DNA of 64,000 nt. Origin: Geosiphon pyriformis. Taxonomy: Eukaryota; Glomeromycota; Glomeromycetes; Archaeosporales; Geosiphonaceae. The notes below the pieces were generated by a model, which saw only the letters and a program-made list of their open reading frames with translations, did no database searches and was not told where the DNA came from. Made by a program: the position numbers and the translations under genes. Where the stretch lies: assembly GCA_016748015.1 (NCBI GenBank), contig JAAOMT010000222.1, positions 862,007-926,006 of the forward strand. The letters run 5' to 3'. Of the stretch, positions 34,019 through 46,703 are shown in pieces (position 1 is the first letter of the stretch; each line of letters opens with the position of its first letter).

Positions 34019-37000
34019 ATGAAAACCCCAGCATACATTATATTTGGCCAACTAATAACCCACCCACAGTTCAGAAAAGATCTTTACAAATCCTTAATAC
34101 CAAAGAAGAAAACACCAAAAACCAACAAGCACCCTCGTCAAGCTGGACTTGCTGACAACAGCAATGTTATTCTTCTGATTTGTAAAGCCCAAGTGGCTGG
34201 CTACTTTATTAATTTGATTCTAGACAGTAGATCATCTGTCAGTGTAATTGCCAAACACTTTCTGAAAGCCATTGGAAGAAAAATTGATAAATCTTCCACT
34301 TAACTAATGACCAATATACATGGTGATAAGAAAAAAGATCTGGGCATAGCCAAAGCTGTTCCTGTCCGAATTAATAATATCAGCATTGAAACTGACATGG
34401 AAATATCTGAAGCCAAAGAATACACCATAATAGTTGGCAATAAATGGCTTAAGAAAGCAAAAACCTTGCTTGATTATAAACTCTGTGAACTAACCATCAG
34501 ATATAATGAGAAATCTATTATGATTAAGTGCTATTATTGGACAACTCCTTCAGTACCCAAACAAAACCAAAAAGAAGAACAATCAGATAAGTCAGATGAT
34601 GATGAAAGTGATAAAAAAGAAGATCAAAAAGAACAAAAAAAAACTGCTGAACTCATCTATACTATTTTTACCAGCAATGGCAAGCCACTGGATAATGTTA
34701 AAGCTAACAAAGAAAGAATCATGGTAAATAACAAGCTGATCTGCTGGCCCTACTATGATATTCTTAGAAAAATCTTTGACAAAAAACCTGGCAAGAAAGC
34801 AAAATATAGTTATTGGTGGCATGGTCTTTGTGCATGATACTGGTGTAATAAACCTTTGTATTTACCAAGTAATGAATACAAATTCTGCCTGATCTATTAC
34901 AAAGATTGGAAACCAATTAGCTTGATACCTTAAGAAGAACTTAAAGAAGTACAAAAGTCCTTTGAGAATGAACCACCTAAAATCCAATTACTAGTTGTAA
35001 AACAAAGAGAATCTTCTTCTAAAGAAAGAAAAGTGGATATTGAAAATCTGTTGGCTAGAAATAGTCCAGTTATCTCAAAAGAAAATGACACTTCTGGACG
35101 AATCCATATGATACAATACACCATTATTACCAAAGAAACTCACTCCATCTATTTGAAGTCTTATCAATCCAATCAATACAATAATGAGTTCTATCAAGAA
35201 AGAGATAAACTGGATGAAAGATCTTGGATTCATACAAAAAACCAAGAATAAATGGGCTTTCCCAGTTGTAGTAATATCCAAGAAAGGTAGAACCCTATGC
35301 TTCTGTGTTGACTACCACCAACTAAATGCCATTACTATAAAAGACATGTATCCACTCCCCAAAATTGATGCAATACTAGATAAATTCAATAGTGCTGCTT
35401 TCTTCTCAACTATTGACTTAACCACTAGATTCTGGCAAATAGAGATGGATCCAGAAAGCAGAAAGAAAACTGTCTTTATTACCAAGTATGGCATCTATAA
35501 ATTCACAGTCATGCCTTTTGGTCTCACTAATGTTCCTCTTACCTTTCAATGTCTAATGGATAAAGTGTTTGAATCAGTAAAAGAAAAATTTGTTCTGGTT
35601 TACTTGAATAACATAATAGTATATTCAAAAACCTGGAATAAATATCTTGAATATTTACAGAAGGTTTTTGACTTGCTCAGAAATGCTGGCCTTAAGATCA
35701 ACCCAATTAAATCTTTCTTTGGATACCAATCTACCCAATTCTTTGGTCATTTTGTTACAAAAGATGGAATTTTTTCTGACCCAGCTAAAGTTGAAAAAGT
35801 TCAAAACATTAAACAACCAATGAATATTCCTGAACTATACTTTTTCCTTGGTTTGGTCTCTTACTATTGTAAATTTATCAAGGATTTCTCCAAAATTGCC
35901 TTTTCTTTCAATTAGCTACTCAGGAAAAATGTCAATTATTATTGAGGCACTTATCAACAAAAAGCTTTTGAAATTCTGAAAAAAAAACTTGTTACTGAAC
36001 CAATTCTCAAGCAACCTGATCTAAACCAACCTTTTATCTTCTATACTGATACATCTGGCTATGGACTTGGTGCTGTTTTTTTATAGAAAGATGAAAATAG
36101 CAGAGAACATACCATAACATATGCCAGTAGATCCCTTACACCAGCTGAAAAGAACTATTTAGTTACTGAACAAGAATGCTTAGCAGTAGTTTGGGCTACT
36201 AGCTATTGGAATTAATATTTTCTTGGTGCAAAATTCTTAGTGATAACAGATCATCAAGCCTTGGTTTGGCTGCATAATAAAAAGAAGCTGGAACACAAAT
36301 GAATAACTTGCTGGATATTCCACTTGGATGAATTCAACTATGATATTCAACACCACAAAGGAGCAAATCATCAAAATGCCAACACTTTCTCTAGACTTAT
36401 TATCCAGTGACAGTACAACTTCTTAAACCAAACCAACTTAATTATTAGTAACTCCTTTATAAATAAACATGATAATAGACTTGGACAACTACTTTGCCTT
36501 AATGAAATTTTTGGGTAAAGAACAATACCCACCAGAATATACTTGACAGCAAAAAAAACATTTGTGCAAACAATCAAATTTCTATTTGATCCACCAGAAC
36601 CAATTATACAAAAGAAACAGAAAAGATCCTGACCACTTCCAAAAAGTCATTAGATTTAAAGAAAGAAAAATTGTAATATACAACATGTATACTGACCCAT
36701 TAGCTGGACACTTTGGAAAAACAAAGACAATTCAGAAAACTTTAGCTCACTATTATTAGCCTATCTTGAGAAAAGACATTGCTGAATACATCAAAATCTG
36801 TAACATCTGCCAAAGAAAAGGCAAACCTAATTGCAAAGAAGATATCTATTCAATCTTTGTTGGTCAATCATTTGACAGAATTGGTATAGATGTTGTTGGA
36901 TCTTTAACAATAACTCCTGATAACAACAAATATATTATCACAGCTACTGACTATCTTACAAAGTAGGTAGAAGCAAAAGCCACCCCAGACCAAACAGCAG

Positions 37001-37640
37001 TCTCAATAGCCAATTTTATTTATGAAGATATCATCTGCCATCATGGTTGCTCCAAAGAACTTTTATCTGATAAAAGAAGAGCTTTTCTCAGTACACTGGT
37101 TGAAAAACTTTGCAGAAAAATGGGAATACATCATAAACTTTTCTCCTTTTATTACCCTCAAACAAATAGTCTAGTAGAATGTTTCAATAGAACACTATGT
37201 AAAATTCTAGCCAAAACCAGTAAAAAAACAAACTTATGGGACAAAGTACTGCCTTCAGCTTTGTTTGCTTATAGAACTGTAAACCATAACATAATAAGTT
37301 ATGAATCTTTTTATCTGTTCTATGGATGCATGACAACACTACCAATAGAAACTAATATTGAAACAATACTTTTTGAAGAGATTACAATAGGAAATTACAA
37401 AAACATTTTGCAAAGAAGACTTGGTACTAAAATACCGCTCAGACAGAAACAATGTCTATGGTGATAAATTTTTTAGCCAGTGGAAAGGACTTTTTATAAT
37501 CAACAAAGTTTTGAACAATGGTTCTTATATTCTTCAAGATCAATCTGGAACAATCTTTAATGATTGTTTTGTTCATGATACATGACTCAAGAAATATCAT
37601 AAACAATCTGATTGGCTGCCTGTTGTGGTAATACTGACTT
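34019..37640 (+). pseudogene. Ty3 pol region (protease, RT, RNase H, integrase), inactivated
   Basis: Protease: LILDSRSSVSVI near 34,215, where the catalytic D-S/T-G motif has become DSR. Reverse transcriptase: DYHQLNAITIKDMYPLP, DLTTRFWQI, MPFGLTN, and YLNNIIVYS near 35,600, where the catalytic YLDD has become YLNN. RNase H: FYTDTSGYGLGAVF and a TDHQALVWL block. Integrase: an HHCC-like zinc region with CNICQRKG, then the DDE core with GIDVVG, LSD and SLVECFNRTL. Trp codons read as TAG at YY-stop-P and YLTK-stop-V, and an Arg reads as TGA before the ITCW stretch. The frame is essentially continuous, so the decay is by point changes rather than large indels. Confidence 0.9.
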
Positions 37641-37719
37641 AAATAATCAGCAAAAATCAAGTATAAATAAATGCACTATTCTCAAAAAAGAGGTATCTTC
37701 AATCGACATAAACAATTAT

Positions 37720-38333
37720 TTTCTGAATCAAAACATTTAAAACGCCTTCTATACTCTTCATGAATATTGAATCAAAAACTATCCAAATGCTACTCTGACT
37801 ATTAGAAAACAAACCACCATAACTGATAACAATGGAACACATACTGTTATTAGACCAAAGAAAACTACTACCAGAAAAGAAAGAATTAATATCAAAATAG
37901 ATAAATATCTGTTAGAAAGTATAATAACAGCTATACTTCTACCTTTCAACACAATTGGAAAAACACTTCAAGAAATCTTACCCATAAACAAAAACTTGTT
38001 ATATGGAAGACAATTAGAACTCTATGATCACCTTGATAAAATTATGGAGGATATGAAACTCATGAAGAAAACAACTTTAGAGATACAGGCAGAAATTTTG
38101 GATATTATATGGTTAGATGTCTCAAGAGTTTTAACTATTGCTAAAAGAGCCAAAACTCTAATATAAAGATTTGGTTTCTTGGATACAAAATTCATTTTGC
38201 CTCAAGTATTATATATCTTATTCACAAAAAACTTCAACAAACTAGTTAGCTTTGAGTTAAATAAAACTCTTCAAATAGATTATTTCATGAATAGCTTGAT
38301 TTCACCAGAGCTCAATCTCTTTGGAAAGGATGA
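37720..38333 (+). pseudogene. Extra frame between integrase and 3' LTR of the Ty3 element
   Basis: After the integrase C-terminal barrel-like tail (FSQWKGLFII...NGSYILQD) a further roughly 200-codon frame follows, with few stops (a TAA at about 38,164 is the main one). It is rich in Lys, Leu and Ile, with stretches such as LPFNTIGKTLQEILP and EILDIIWLDVSRVL. No membrane segment or signal peptide is visible, so a fusogen-like role is not supported. I recognise no family. It could be a structural or accessory protein of this element lineage. Confidence 0.5.
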
Positions 38334-39105
38334 TATTATGGTTGAAACTTATATTTTTTATTAATTATCACATGTATTAGTCATTAATGTCATATAAATT
38401 AGCCATTCTATTTTTAAATAGTGATCATTGACCTAATCAATAACCTGACCATTGACTTAATCAATGACCTGACCATTGACCTGATCATTGACTTGATCAT
38501 TGACCTGATCAATAACCTAATTATTGACCTAACCATTAACCTAATCATTGATTTAATCATTGACTTGATCATTAACCACTTTTGACAGCTATATAGGTAA
38601 TGAATCTCTTAGCTGTAGAAAAACATGTTCAAAATAATCAAGAATAAATAAAATAACAACTTTCATCTCAATCATTTTTTTATTGCTAATTTCTCTTTCC
38701 CTACCTTCAAATATCTGAACATCTTGGAATAAAAGATTACTTGTTGGTTAATTCTTACTCTTTTCCTGAAACATATAAGTGTAGCATTTGAAGATTATTG
38801 AATAAAATGTGACTAAAAAACACATCTGATACTTGATATTGAATTCTAAGAACACTAACATAAGACATAGAATTATATCAAGTGTGATTATTTGTTGACA
38901 GTACAGACTATTCCTTTATCTTCAGATTCTCCAATTATTTTTTGAAAAAAATAGCAACTAAGATATTTTATGAGACTGATCTCGCACATTGAATCTATAC
39001 TTATTCAATTTGCTTTTTGAAGTTGAATTCTCTTTGATTATTTCTATTACCCTACAATTCTGTTTTCTTTTGCTATCTGTTAGCTTATTACTCCAATCCA
39101 TAACA
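38334..39105 (+). repeat. 3' LTR (772 bp)
   Basis: Aligns to the 5' LTR over its whole length, starting TATTATGG (TGTTATGG in the 5' LTR) and ending CCATAACA. It is 96 bp longer because the array of 12-bp ATCATTGACCTG-like units near 38,420-38,580 is about eight units longer. Confidence 0.92.
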
Positions 39106-39109
39106 CTAT

Positions 39110-42100
39110 TTTTATTAAAATTCCTATTCAAACCACAAAAAAACTAAAATTAACTATTTTAACAATAAAAAAGTTAATTTTTAATGCTTGACCAAATTTA
39201 GTTTCAGTCAAAGCACTAGTATATAAATTCAACATTATAACTAAAAATTTATTTTTAAACAAAAAACAAACTAAAATAAGTTAACTTAAAATCTCTTTTA
39301 TTTTTAAAACATATTAAGCCAAAAATTTATTTATAATAATAATTATACTAATACCAAAAAATTTTTTATTGAAATCACAAGTAAAAATTTGAATTCCATT
39401 AAACTTATTTATAATCTATAGTTTAATATTAAATCTTAATTTTGTTTTTATAATAAAAAAAATCATACAGTTTAAATTTATATACCAATAAACAACATTT
39501 TTCTGTTTAATAAAAACACTGATATCTTAAATATTACATATAATAATCTTCCAAACAAAATTTGTTATTGGTAAAAAGAAATGTCTAAATCTAAACCAAT
39601 ATTCTTTATTTTGATTAATAAATCTATTACTATTTTTAATAAATTGTTTATAGTTGCTTTCAATTTGATAATGTTTATTAACAATAAAAAAATTTTAATA
39701 TTTACAGTCTTACTGCTAGTATTTGTACTTAAATTCTTATTTATTATTATATTTGCTTTTTGATTTTGTAATAAAAAGATTATTAATAGTTAATATTTAG
39801 AATATAACTAAAAAATTATTAGTTTAAGTACATTTAATCTTTCTGTCAACTTATTAATTTGTTTTATAAAACCAGTAAAACTGAATTTTAAAATTACAAA
39901 CTTATTATTAAAATCTAATATAATTAGTAAAAAAAACTTTATTTTTAAGAAAAAACTAATATTTAAGAAAACATTTTATATAAAAAAAAAAGAAAAAAAA
40001 TTTTAGTCCAAAAAACATTATCAAAAAACACCAATATAGTTTTTATAAAAGCATCTAATAAATTAACAGAATTAAAACAAAATACAACATATTAGTTTAA
40101 GTATACATAATTAGATAACAATTAATTATACATGTTTTTTTATTTACTAATTCAATAAAGTCTTAAATATTATGAATATTTGTTTTTATCAGTAATATAA
40201 AATAGTGTTTTATTATAATTTTTTGTATTTCAAGTTTTTTTGTTTGTATTAATTTTAGTAATACACATAGTATTTTTTTTTATCAAGATAAATTACTTAA
40301 CTTTAACTAAATTAATATAGTTTAATTATATAAATTTTATTACAGCTTTTTGTTACAGCTCTACTAATTATATTTTGATCAACTTAATTTTATTAAATTT
40401 AAATAGTACAACATATATAATCTTAATTGATATTTTAATCAGTATTTTTTTACTTATTATAGCTTAATCTAAACATCTAACCAATTTTTTAAGATTGATA
40501 TTTACTAAAATTTTTACACTTCTTGTTTTTTCTGATATTAGTATTATGTTTAATTTAAAAATAAACATTATTTTAATAATTTCAGCAAATTTTAAAAAAG
40601 TAAACATCTTCTTAAAATTATTGATGCCTAAAAATAATTTTCTGATAATTTTAAGTTTTTTTTAAGCTGACTTTTTTTAACTATTTCTAAATTCAAATTC
40701 AAAACAAATAATTTATGACCAAAATCTAAACCAAATCTTTAAAAAAAAAGACAATATAATCTTATTATCTATATTATCAATATTATTTTTAATAAAAAAT
40801 TAATCTTCTTCAAAGATTTATTTATTTTTAACTTGGTAATCAATCTCTTGTTTTTTGGAGTTATATTAACATTAATTTTATCAGCATTATTTTTACTGCC
40901 ATAATTAATATTAGTATTTTTGACTAAATAATTTTTTTTTATGCTAATACTTTCTAATTTAGTTGTATTTTCTGTTTTTTATTTTTTACTATTATCATTT
41001 ATGAATTTTTTTCATTAAACAACAAAACTAAAACTACTAATATTATCATTCAGAATATTATTTTTATGTTTTTTTTCTTAAAAACAAGCTCTTTTTATTT
41101 AAATTAATATTAATATTCATAATAGTTTTTTTATAATTACAATATTACTATTATTAACAATCTTATTATCAAATATAAATAATTTAGAAATATTAAACTG
41201 AATAATAAAAGTAAATAATAAATAAAAAAAATAACAAAAACAATTTTTTTTTTAAAATATAGTTTTTTTAAGAATTTAAGAATAATAAAAAAAGAAATTT
41301 TTCTTATATTTAATTATTTAATAATATTAATTAAATTTTGACAATATGTAATTTTATATTATAAAATTTTAAAATATTATTTAGTTTTATATAAAAATAA
41401 TTTTAAATTTTTAATATTATTAAATTAAAAAAACAATTATTATAAAATATATTTTTTTTGATTATATTGTATTTAAAAATAGCAATATAACTTTTTAAAT
41501 AAAAAAGCTTAATATGTTTCAACATTTGTAAATAGTTATTAAAATTAATAAGTTGTAATCATTATTTTTAAAAATATTAAGTTACTATTATTAAATTAAA
41601 ATATTTGATAAAGTTTTAATAATTATTTAATTTTATTAACTTAAATTAATTAATTTTGTATTTTTGGAATTTTTAAAAATAGTTTAAAAATAAAATATTA
41701 AAAAAAATTTAATTAAAAAAAAATAAAGATTTATTTAGTGTTTTTATTTCAAAATTTTAATTATATTTTTAATTTACTAAAAAATTTTTTAAAATATATT
41801 TAATAATTAATAATAAATAAATAAAAAAAGTTAATAAATATTACAAGATTAATATAATTTAATAATATTAAATTTATATATAAATTTTAATATTTAATTT
41901 TTTTTTTTTATTAAGATTAATAATCGTTGTTTTATTTTTAATTATATTTATTATATATGCAAAAATTTAAGCAATTTTTAAAAATAGACAACTTTTTTTT
42001 AGTATTAAAAACTTTAAATAATAATTTTTTTTTAAAAATTTTTATTTTTAAATAAAAAATAAACTAATTATTTTAATTCTTAACAAAATATTATTATTTT

Positions 42101-43390
42101 CAAATATTTTAATATTTTTTTATTTTATTAGTTTTTATATTAAATTATATAATAAATTGTATACATAATCTAAAATTACTTAAATTCTTAATTTATTAAT
42201 AAATAAATTTTGATATAAAAAATTGTAAAATTAAAAAAATTTAATATAGTAATTTGTTATAAAAAATTTGTTAATTGTCATAGATTTTTTATTTTTTTAA
42301 TAATTCTAAATTACTTGAATTAAAGCAATTTTATAAAAAATTAGATCAAAATTAATTGCACAAAAAATTGTTTATTTTTAAAAATATATTATATTTTGAT
42401 TTATTTATAATAATTAATTTTTTTATTTTAATTTTTACAAACATAATTTTAAAATAAAAAATACTATTTAATTTAAATTAATAATAGTAAATATAATTTT
42501 TAATTAAAATTTTAAAAAATAAGTTTTTTTATAATTTATTATTATTATTATTATTATTATTATATTATTGTTGTTATATTTAATTGTTTTTTTTAATAAT
42601 TTTAAATATTTATTTTTATAAGTGTATTTTTATTACATATATGTATTTAAATATTAAAAAATAAAATTTAATAAATTAATTAACAAAATTTTATTAAAAG
42701 CAAAATAAACAGAATTAAAATATAAAATAAAAATAATAACTAAATTAAAAAGTTGTTTATAAAAATAAAACTATAATATAATTAAAAAATATAATAATAA
42801 TTAATTAAAAAAACAAGTAGTTAACTAAAAAAATAATAATAAACATAAAAAAATCAAATCTTAAAATTAATAAACAATTAGCAATATAATAAAAATAATA
42901 ATAAAATTATTGTATTAAAATATATAAATTAATAGATATAAAAAACAATTAAATTTTTAAAATTAATAATAAATATAATTAATTTGATAAATAAGAAGTT
43001 TTTGTGTTTAATTAATAATATTAAATATTTAAGAATAGCTTTATTAAGTTAAATAACTATTTATGTAAAAAAGCATAAGTTATATTTAATATAAAATATG
43101 TATATTTTTAATCTAATTAAATTACATTATATTTATAAACAATAAAAAAAAGTAATTAAATAAAAAATTATTACTTTTTAAAAAATTCTATAATAAAATG
43201 GTTTAAATAAAATAGAATTAATTTAACAAATACTTAAAATATAATAAATTTACAAAAATATATAGTTATTTATTAATATATAGTTTAAATGTTTTTGATA
43301 TTATTGATCAATTATTTAATTTTTAAAATTATCAATCTATTTTCAAATATTAATAATTAAAATTTTTTTTTTAACTACAAAAAGATCATG
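39110..43390. other. Long AT-rich island, right part
   Basis: Continuation of the gene-free AT-rich island beyond the retroelement, about 4.3 kb. It includes a (TTA)n tract at about 42,535-42,575. The open frame at 39581-39763 is a chance low-complexity frame. Normal composition returns abruptly near 43,390. Confidence 0.7.
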
Positions 43391-43702
43391 TGAACAAAAC
43401 ATTGCAATAAATTATCACCTGACTTATAAACAAGTAATACAGGTAAAAATAAACAATTGCCTAAAGTTTCAAATGAACTTTGATTTTATGTGTAACAGTT
43501 TGCTCCTTTGTATGTTAAACCCAGGCAATAGACAAACAGTTGATCATTCGCAAAAAAAAAAAAAGAATTTGATAAGTCTTTTGATTTTAAGTTTTACTGT
43601 TATACCATATATGTTTGGTTAGTTATACCATACAACTCACCATGAGGACTAGGGTGAAATTTGATAATCATAATTATTGCGTCAACAATTTTGCATTGAT
43701 CG

Positions 43703-43904
43703 GCTGCATTTTCAAAAAATTTGATTATTTACATAAATCCACAACCAATATCGTGTATGGGTGCTCATTCTCCATAGTATTAAAAAGTTCAGCTTCTCGA
43801 ACAGTAGGAAGCCTTTCGTACTGGTAATTCAGAACGATCATGCTATGCTTGTCTTCTTGCAGGACATAGCGCCAATAAAATCCGGATTCTGAAAATACGC
43901 TCAT
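43703..43904 (-). pseudogene. Coding-like fragment, divergent from the casein kinase gene
   Basis: On the minus strand from an ATG at 43902-43904 the frame reads SGFYWRYVLQEDKHSMIVLN, then about 30 further protein-like residues (QYERLPTVREAELF, ENEHPYTILVVD) before TAA. Just beyond, another frame continues protein-like (DQCKIVDAIIMII), but the gap is only 29 nt with GT and AG ends, shorter than any other intron here. A frameshifted relic is therefore more likely than a gene. I recognise no family. It lies head to head with the casein kinase gene about 400 bp away. Confidence 0.35.
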
Positions 43905-44315
43905 TAAGAGTGCAGATGAGAACCACTAATGTTTAGCAAAAATCAGCCATATGATAGGATATCATTAATAAAAAAGAGTAATGATACGCAAAAAACTGGT
44001 ATCACTTCCAGTTACAAATATATCATTCTTGCCCTAAATTTTACCTATTTTCGACTAAACACCCTTAACAAACCCTCGGCCGACTTCACTTTTTATCCTT
44101 TTCACTGGTTGCTCTCCTTCAAATCTAAATCTAAAAAGTTCTTTCTTTTTTTACCATCGCGATTCATCTAAAGTTAACCTTCACTTTGTCGCTTGTCTCA
44201 AAATCTAACTCACATAATACTTTTCTTTGTCATAACGTTTTGATTCAACTCATTAATATCTGTGAAAAGTTTTCTCGAACCTCAAAAGTAACCGATAAGT
44301 TTAAATAAATAAAGG

Positions 44316-46703
44316 ATGGCCGCTAATCATCATCACCACTTGCCAAATACAATGGCCAACAGTAGTTCACACAGTAGTTCACATAGCCTACATTCGAACG
44401 TTGTAGGTGTTCATTACAGGGTTGGGAAAAAAATTGGCGAGGGTAGCTTTGGTATCATCTTTGAAGGTAACCGAGCTTTTATTTATTCATGAGAGTGAAG
44501 GTCGGTGAAATATTTGCGCATAAAGCTACCATGGTTCAATAAAACACCGCTGACTCATCCTTATGATAGGTCTGTTAAAAGAGTCTAGAATATTTACCAT
44601 GAAAGCAAAAAGTCCCATAATACCAGGAAGCTTGATGGTGGATAAAATCATTCAATATTGATTATTTTGAATTTGACGGAATTCTTGTTTTTAATATATA
44701 GGAACAAACCTGTTAAATAGTCAACAAGTTGCCATAAAATTTGTAAGTGTTGGTAGTTTAGCATATTTTCGTGTTATCAAAGTCATCGAAAACGAGAAAA
44801 TCTGAAAAATTAAATAAATAGGAACCACGTAAGAGTGAAGCACCTCAGCTACGAGATGAGTACAGAACATATAAAGTTCTAGCAGGGTCACGTACGTATT
44901 GAGGTATATTGTAGCCTTCTCATCTTTATTTAAACAAATTGACTCATCCCCATTCAAACTCTGCGCCAATATAGTTGGCATACCAAATGTTTACTATTTC
45001 GGGCAGGAAGGATTACATAATATACTTGTGGTGGATCTTCTTGGACCCAGTTTAGAAGATCTTTTTGACATGTGTGGCAGAAAATTCACCATAAAAACGG
45101 TTGTTATGGTAGCAAAACAAATGGTATGTTTTATTCTATCATATTTTGCAGTTTATCGTCCGAATGCCTATTCTATCGTGCGCCTAATTCTTGAAAGTCT
45201 GTTTCTATCTTTTCGGATTGGTCTAAATATACTTGTGAACCTAATTTACTTTACATTTTTTGCAGCTTACACGTGTGCAAACTATTCATGAGAAAAATCT
45301 CATCTACCGTGATATAAAACCAGATAATTTCTTGATTGGTCGTCCTGGGACGAAAGGTGCCAACGTTGTCCACGTTGTTGATTTCGGTATGGCTAAGCAA
45401 TATCGAGATCCTAAAACTAAACAACATATTCCTTATCGGGAAAGAAAAAGTTTAAGTGGCACTGCGAGATATATGAGTATTAACACTCATCTTGGAAGAG
45501 GTCAGTCTTTATAAAATTGTTTTTGGGATAATAAATTTCTATTCTATGTACCAAATTGGTTAATTTTTGTTGGTCTATCCAATCTCGTACAGAGCAATCA
45601 CGTCGCGATGATTTAGAGGCTCTTGGTCATGTATTTATGTACTTTTTAAGGGGAGGGTTACCTTGGCAAGGTCTCAAAGCTGCTAATAATAAGCAAAAGT
45701 ATGAAAAAATTGGAGAAAAAAAACAGTCAACCCAAATTAAAGAATTATGTGAAGGTTTTCCAGGTGAGTTATAAACGATCAAATAAAATAAATATTACAA
45801 CGAAAAAGGTTATAAAAATCCCATTAACCGAAAAGATGGCTTCAATGATTTTTTCCAAATTTTTTAGAGGAATTTGGGATATACCTTAACTATGTGCGTC
45901 AATTGGGATTCGAAGAGAATCCTGACTATGATTTCCTCAGAGAATTATTCACCAAAGTTTTGAAAATTTCTAATGAAGTGGAAGACGGTGTTTATGATTG
46001 GATGTTATTAAACGGTGGCAAGGGATGGGAGGCAAGTTCTGTGAGTCACTTTTACATAGTTATGGATTTTTTCTGGGTTATACAAGTTTGGTTGGCATCG
46101 AGTAAGCCACAGAGATAGAGAGAGTTCACTACTTTGTCCAAAACTTCATTCATTTGGCCATAAGTGTTCTCTCTACGTTTCTGATGCTTTTGAGACCTTA
46201 CTATCCATCATCCTTTCTCGCTTTTTGGTTTGTGCCATTGCATGCACGTACATCAATAGCGGAAAGATGACGGCGGACTCAAGCCTGACACTAACAACGG
46301 TATCACACTTCACGGCACCTCATCTCAGCAATACAGTTCGAACGCAGGAATTCATCAATCATCGCATCTTCATCAACACACATCCGATGCACGACTTCAT
46401 CGTTCATCACTTACCCGAGGTGCATCCATGAATCGAAGCCAACAACAAAGTCCTCCAACACCTGCATTGGTTCACAAAAATTCAAAGACGAGAGTTCCTA
46501 CGCCGAAAGGAAAGCAACATACTGGCATTAATCTATCCGGTGGAAATATCGATGAATTAAATCCTTATGCAGCTCGTGTTGGAATGAATGGTGCCAATGG
46601 AAATGATGGTATTCAAGGTCAAGGTAGTGATTCGAATTCTCATCGACGGCGCGGGATCTGGCAAAAACTGATCGGGGTGATCACATGCAGTATGTGTAGT
46701 TAA
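44316..46703 (+). CDS. Casein kinase I, membrane-anchored (Yck-like) type
   Basis: Eight exons (44316-44466, 44702-44742, 44822-44891, 44975-45123, 45266-45500, 45593-45763, 45868-46040, 46260-46703) join in frame to 477 residues. The kinase domain follows a His/Ser-rich N-terminus: GEGSFG loop (41-46), ATP-binding Lys63 in [14 protein letters not shown] with catalytic Asp153, DFG at 176-178, and the CK1 signature stretch [18 protein letters not shown]. The roughly 147-residue tail is Gln/Ser/Asn/Gly-rich, basic near its end ([10 protein letters not shown]), and finishes CSMCS. That resembles the Cys-ended tails by which fungal Yck kinases are palmitoylated and held at the plasma membrane. 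Family members phosphorylate Ser/Thr in nutrient sensing, endocytosis and morphogenesis. All catalytic residues are intact, so this is an expressed, conserved gene within accessory surroundings. Confidence 0.95.

Larger units (their letters stand above)
31459..39109 (+). mobile_element. Ty3/gypsy LTR retrotransposon, inactivated
   Basis: Full-length element with two LTRs, a gag-like region with a zinc knuckle, and a pol region in the order protease, reverse transcriptase, RNase H, integrase (the Ty3/gypsy order). An additional downstream frame precedes the 3' LTR. CTAT precedes the 5' LTR (31459-31462) and follows the 3' LTR (39106-39109), consistent with a 4-5 bp target duplication in the AT-rich island. 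Many in-frame stops and missense changes in catalytic residues show it cannot move by itself. Its A+T content is well below that of the island around it, so it stands out compositionally. Confidence 0.93.

Noticed and set aside
34592-34822. Minus-strand open frame in the Ty3 pol region
   Set aside because: Antisense shadow of the Lys/Glu/Asp-rich linker between protease and reverse transcriptase.
32191-37640. Alternative genetic code with TAA/TAG read as Gln in the Ty3 element
   Set aside because: Trp-to-TAG, Arg-to-TGA and Asp-to-Asn changes occur as well, and the nuclear genes here (casein kinase, Sgf73) use standard stops; mutational decay explains all.
22690-43390. AT-rich island as inserted mitochondrial DNA
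   Set aside because: No mitochondrial protein, tRNA or rRNA sequence was recognised; a nuclear LTR element is inserted and the composition matches other nuclear blocks in the window.
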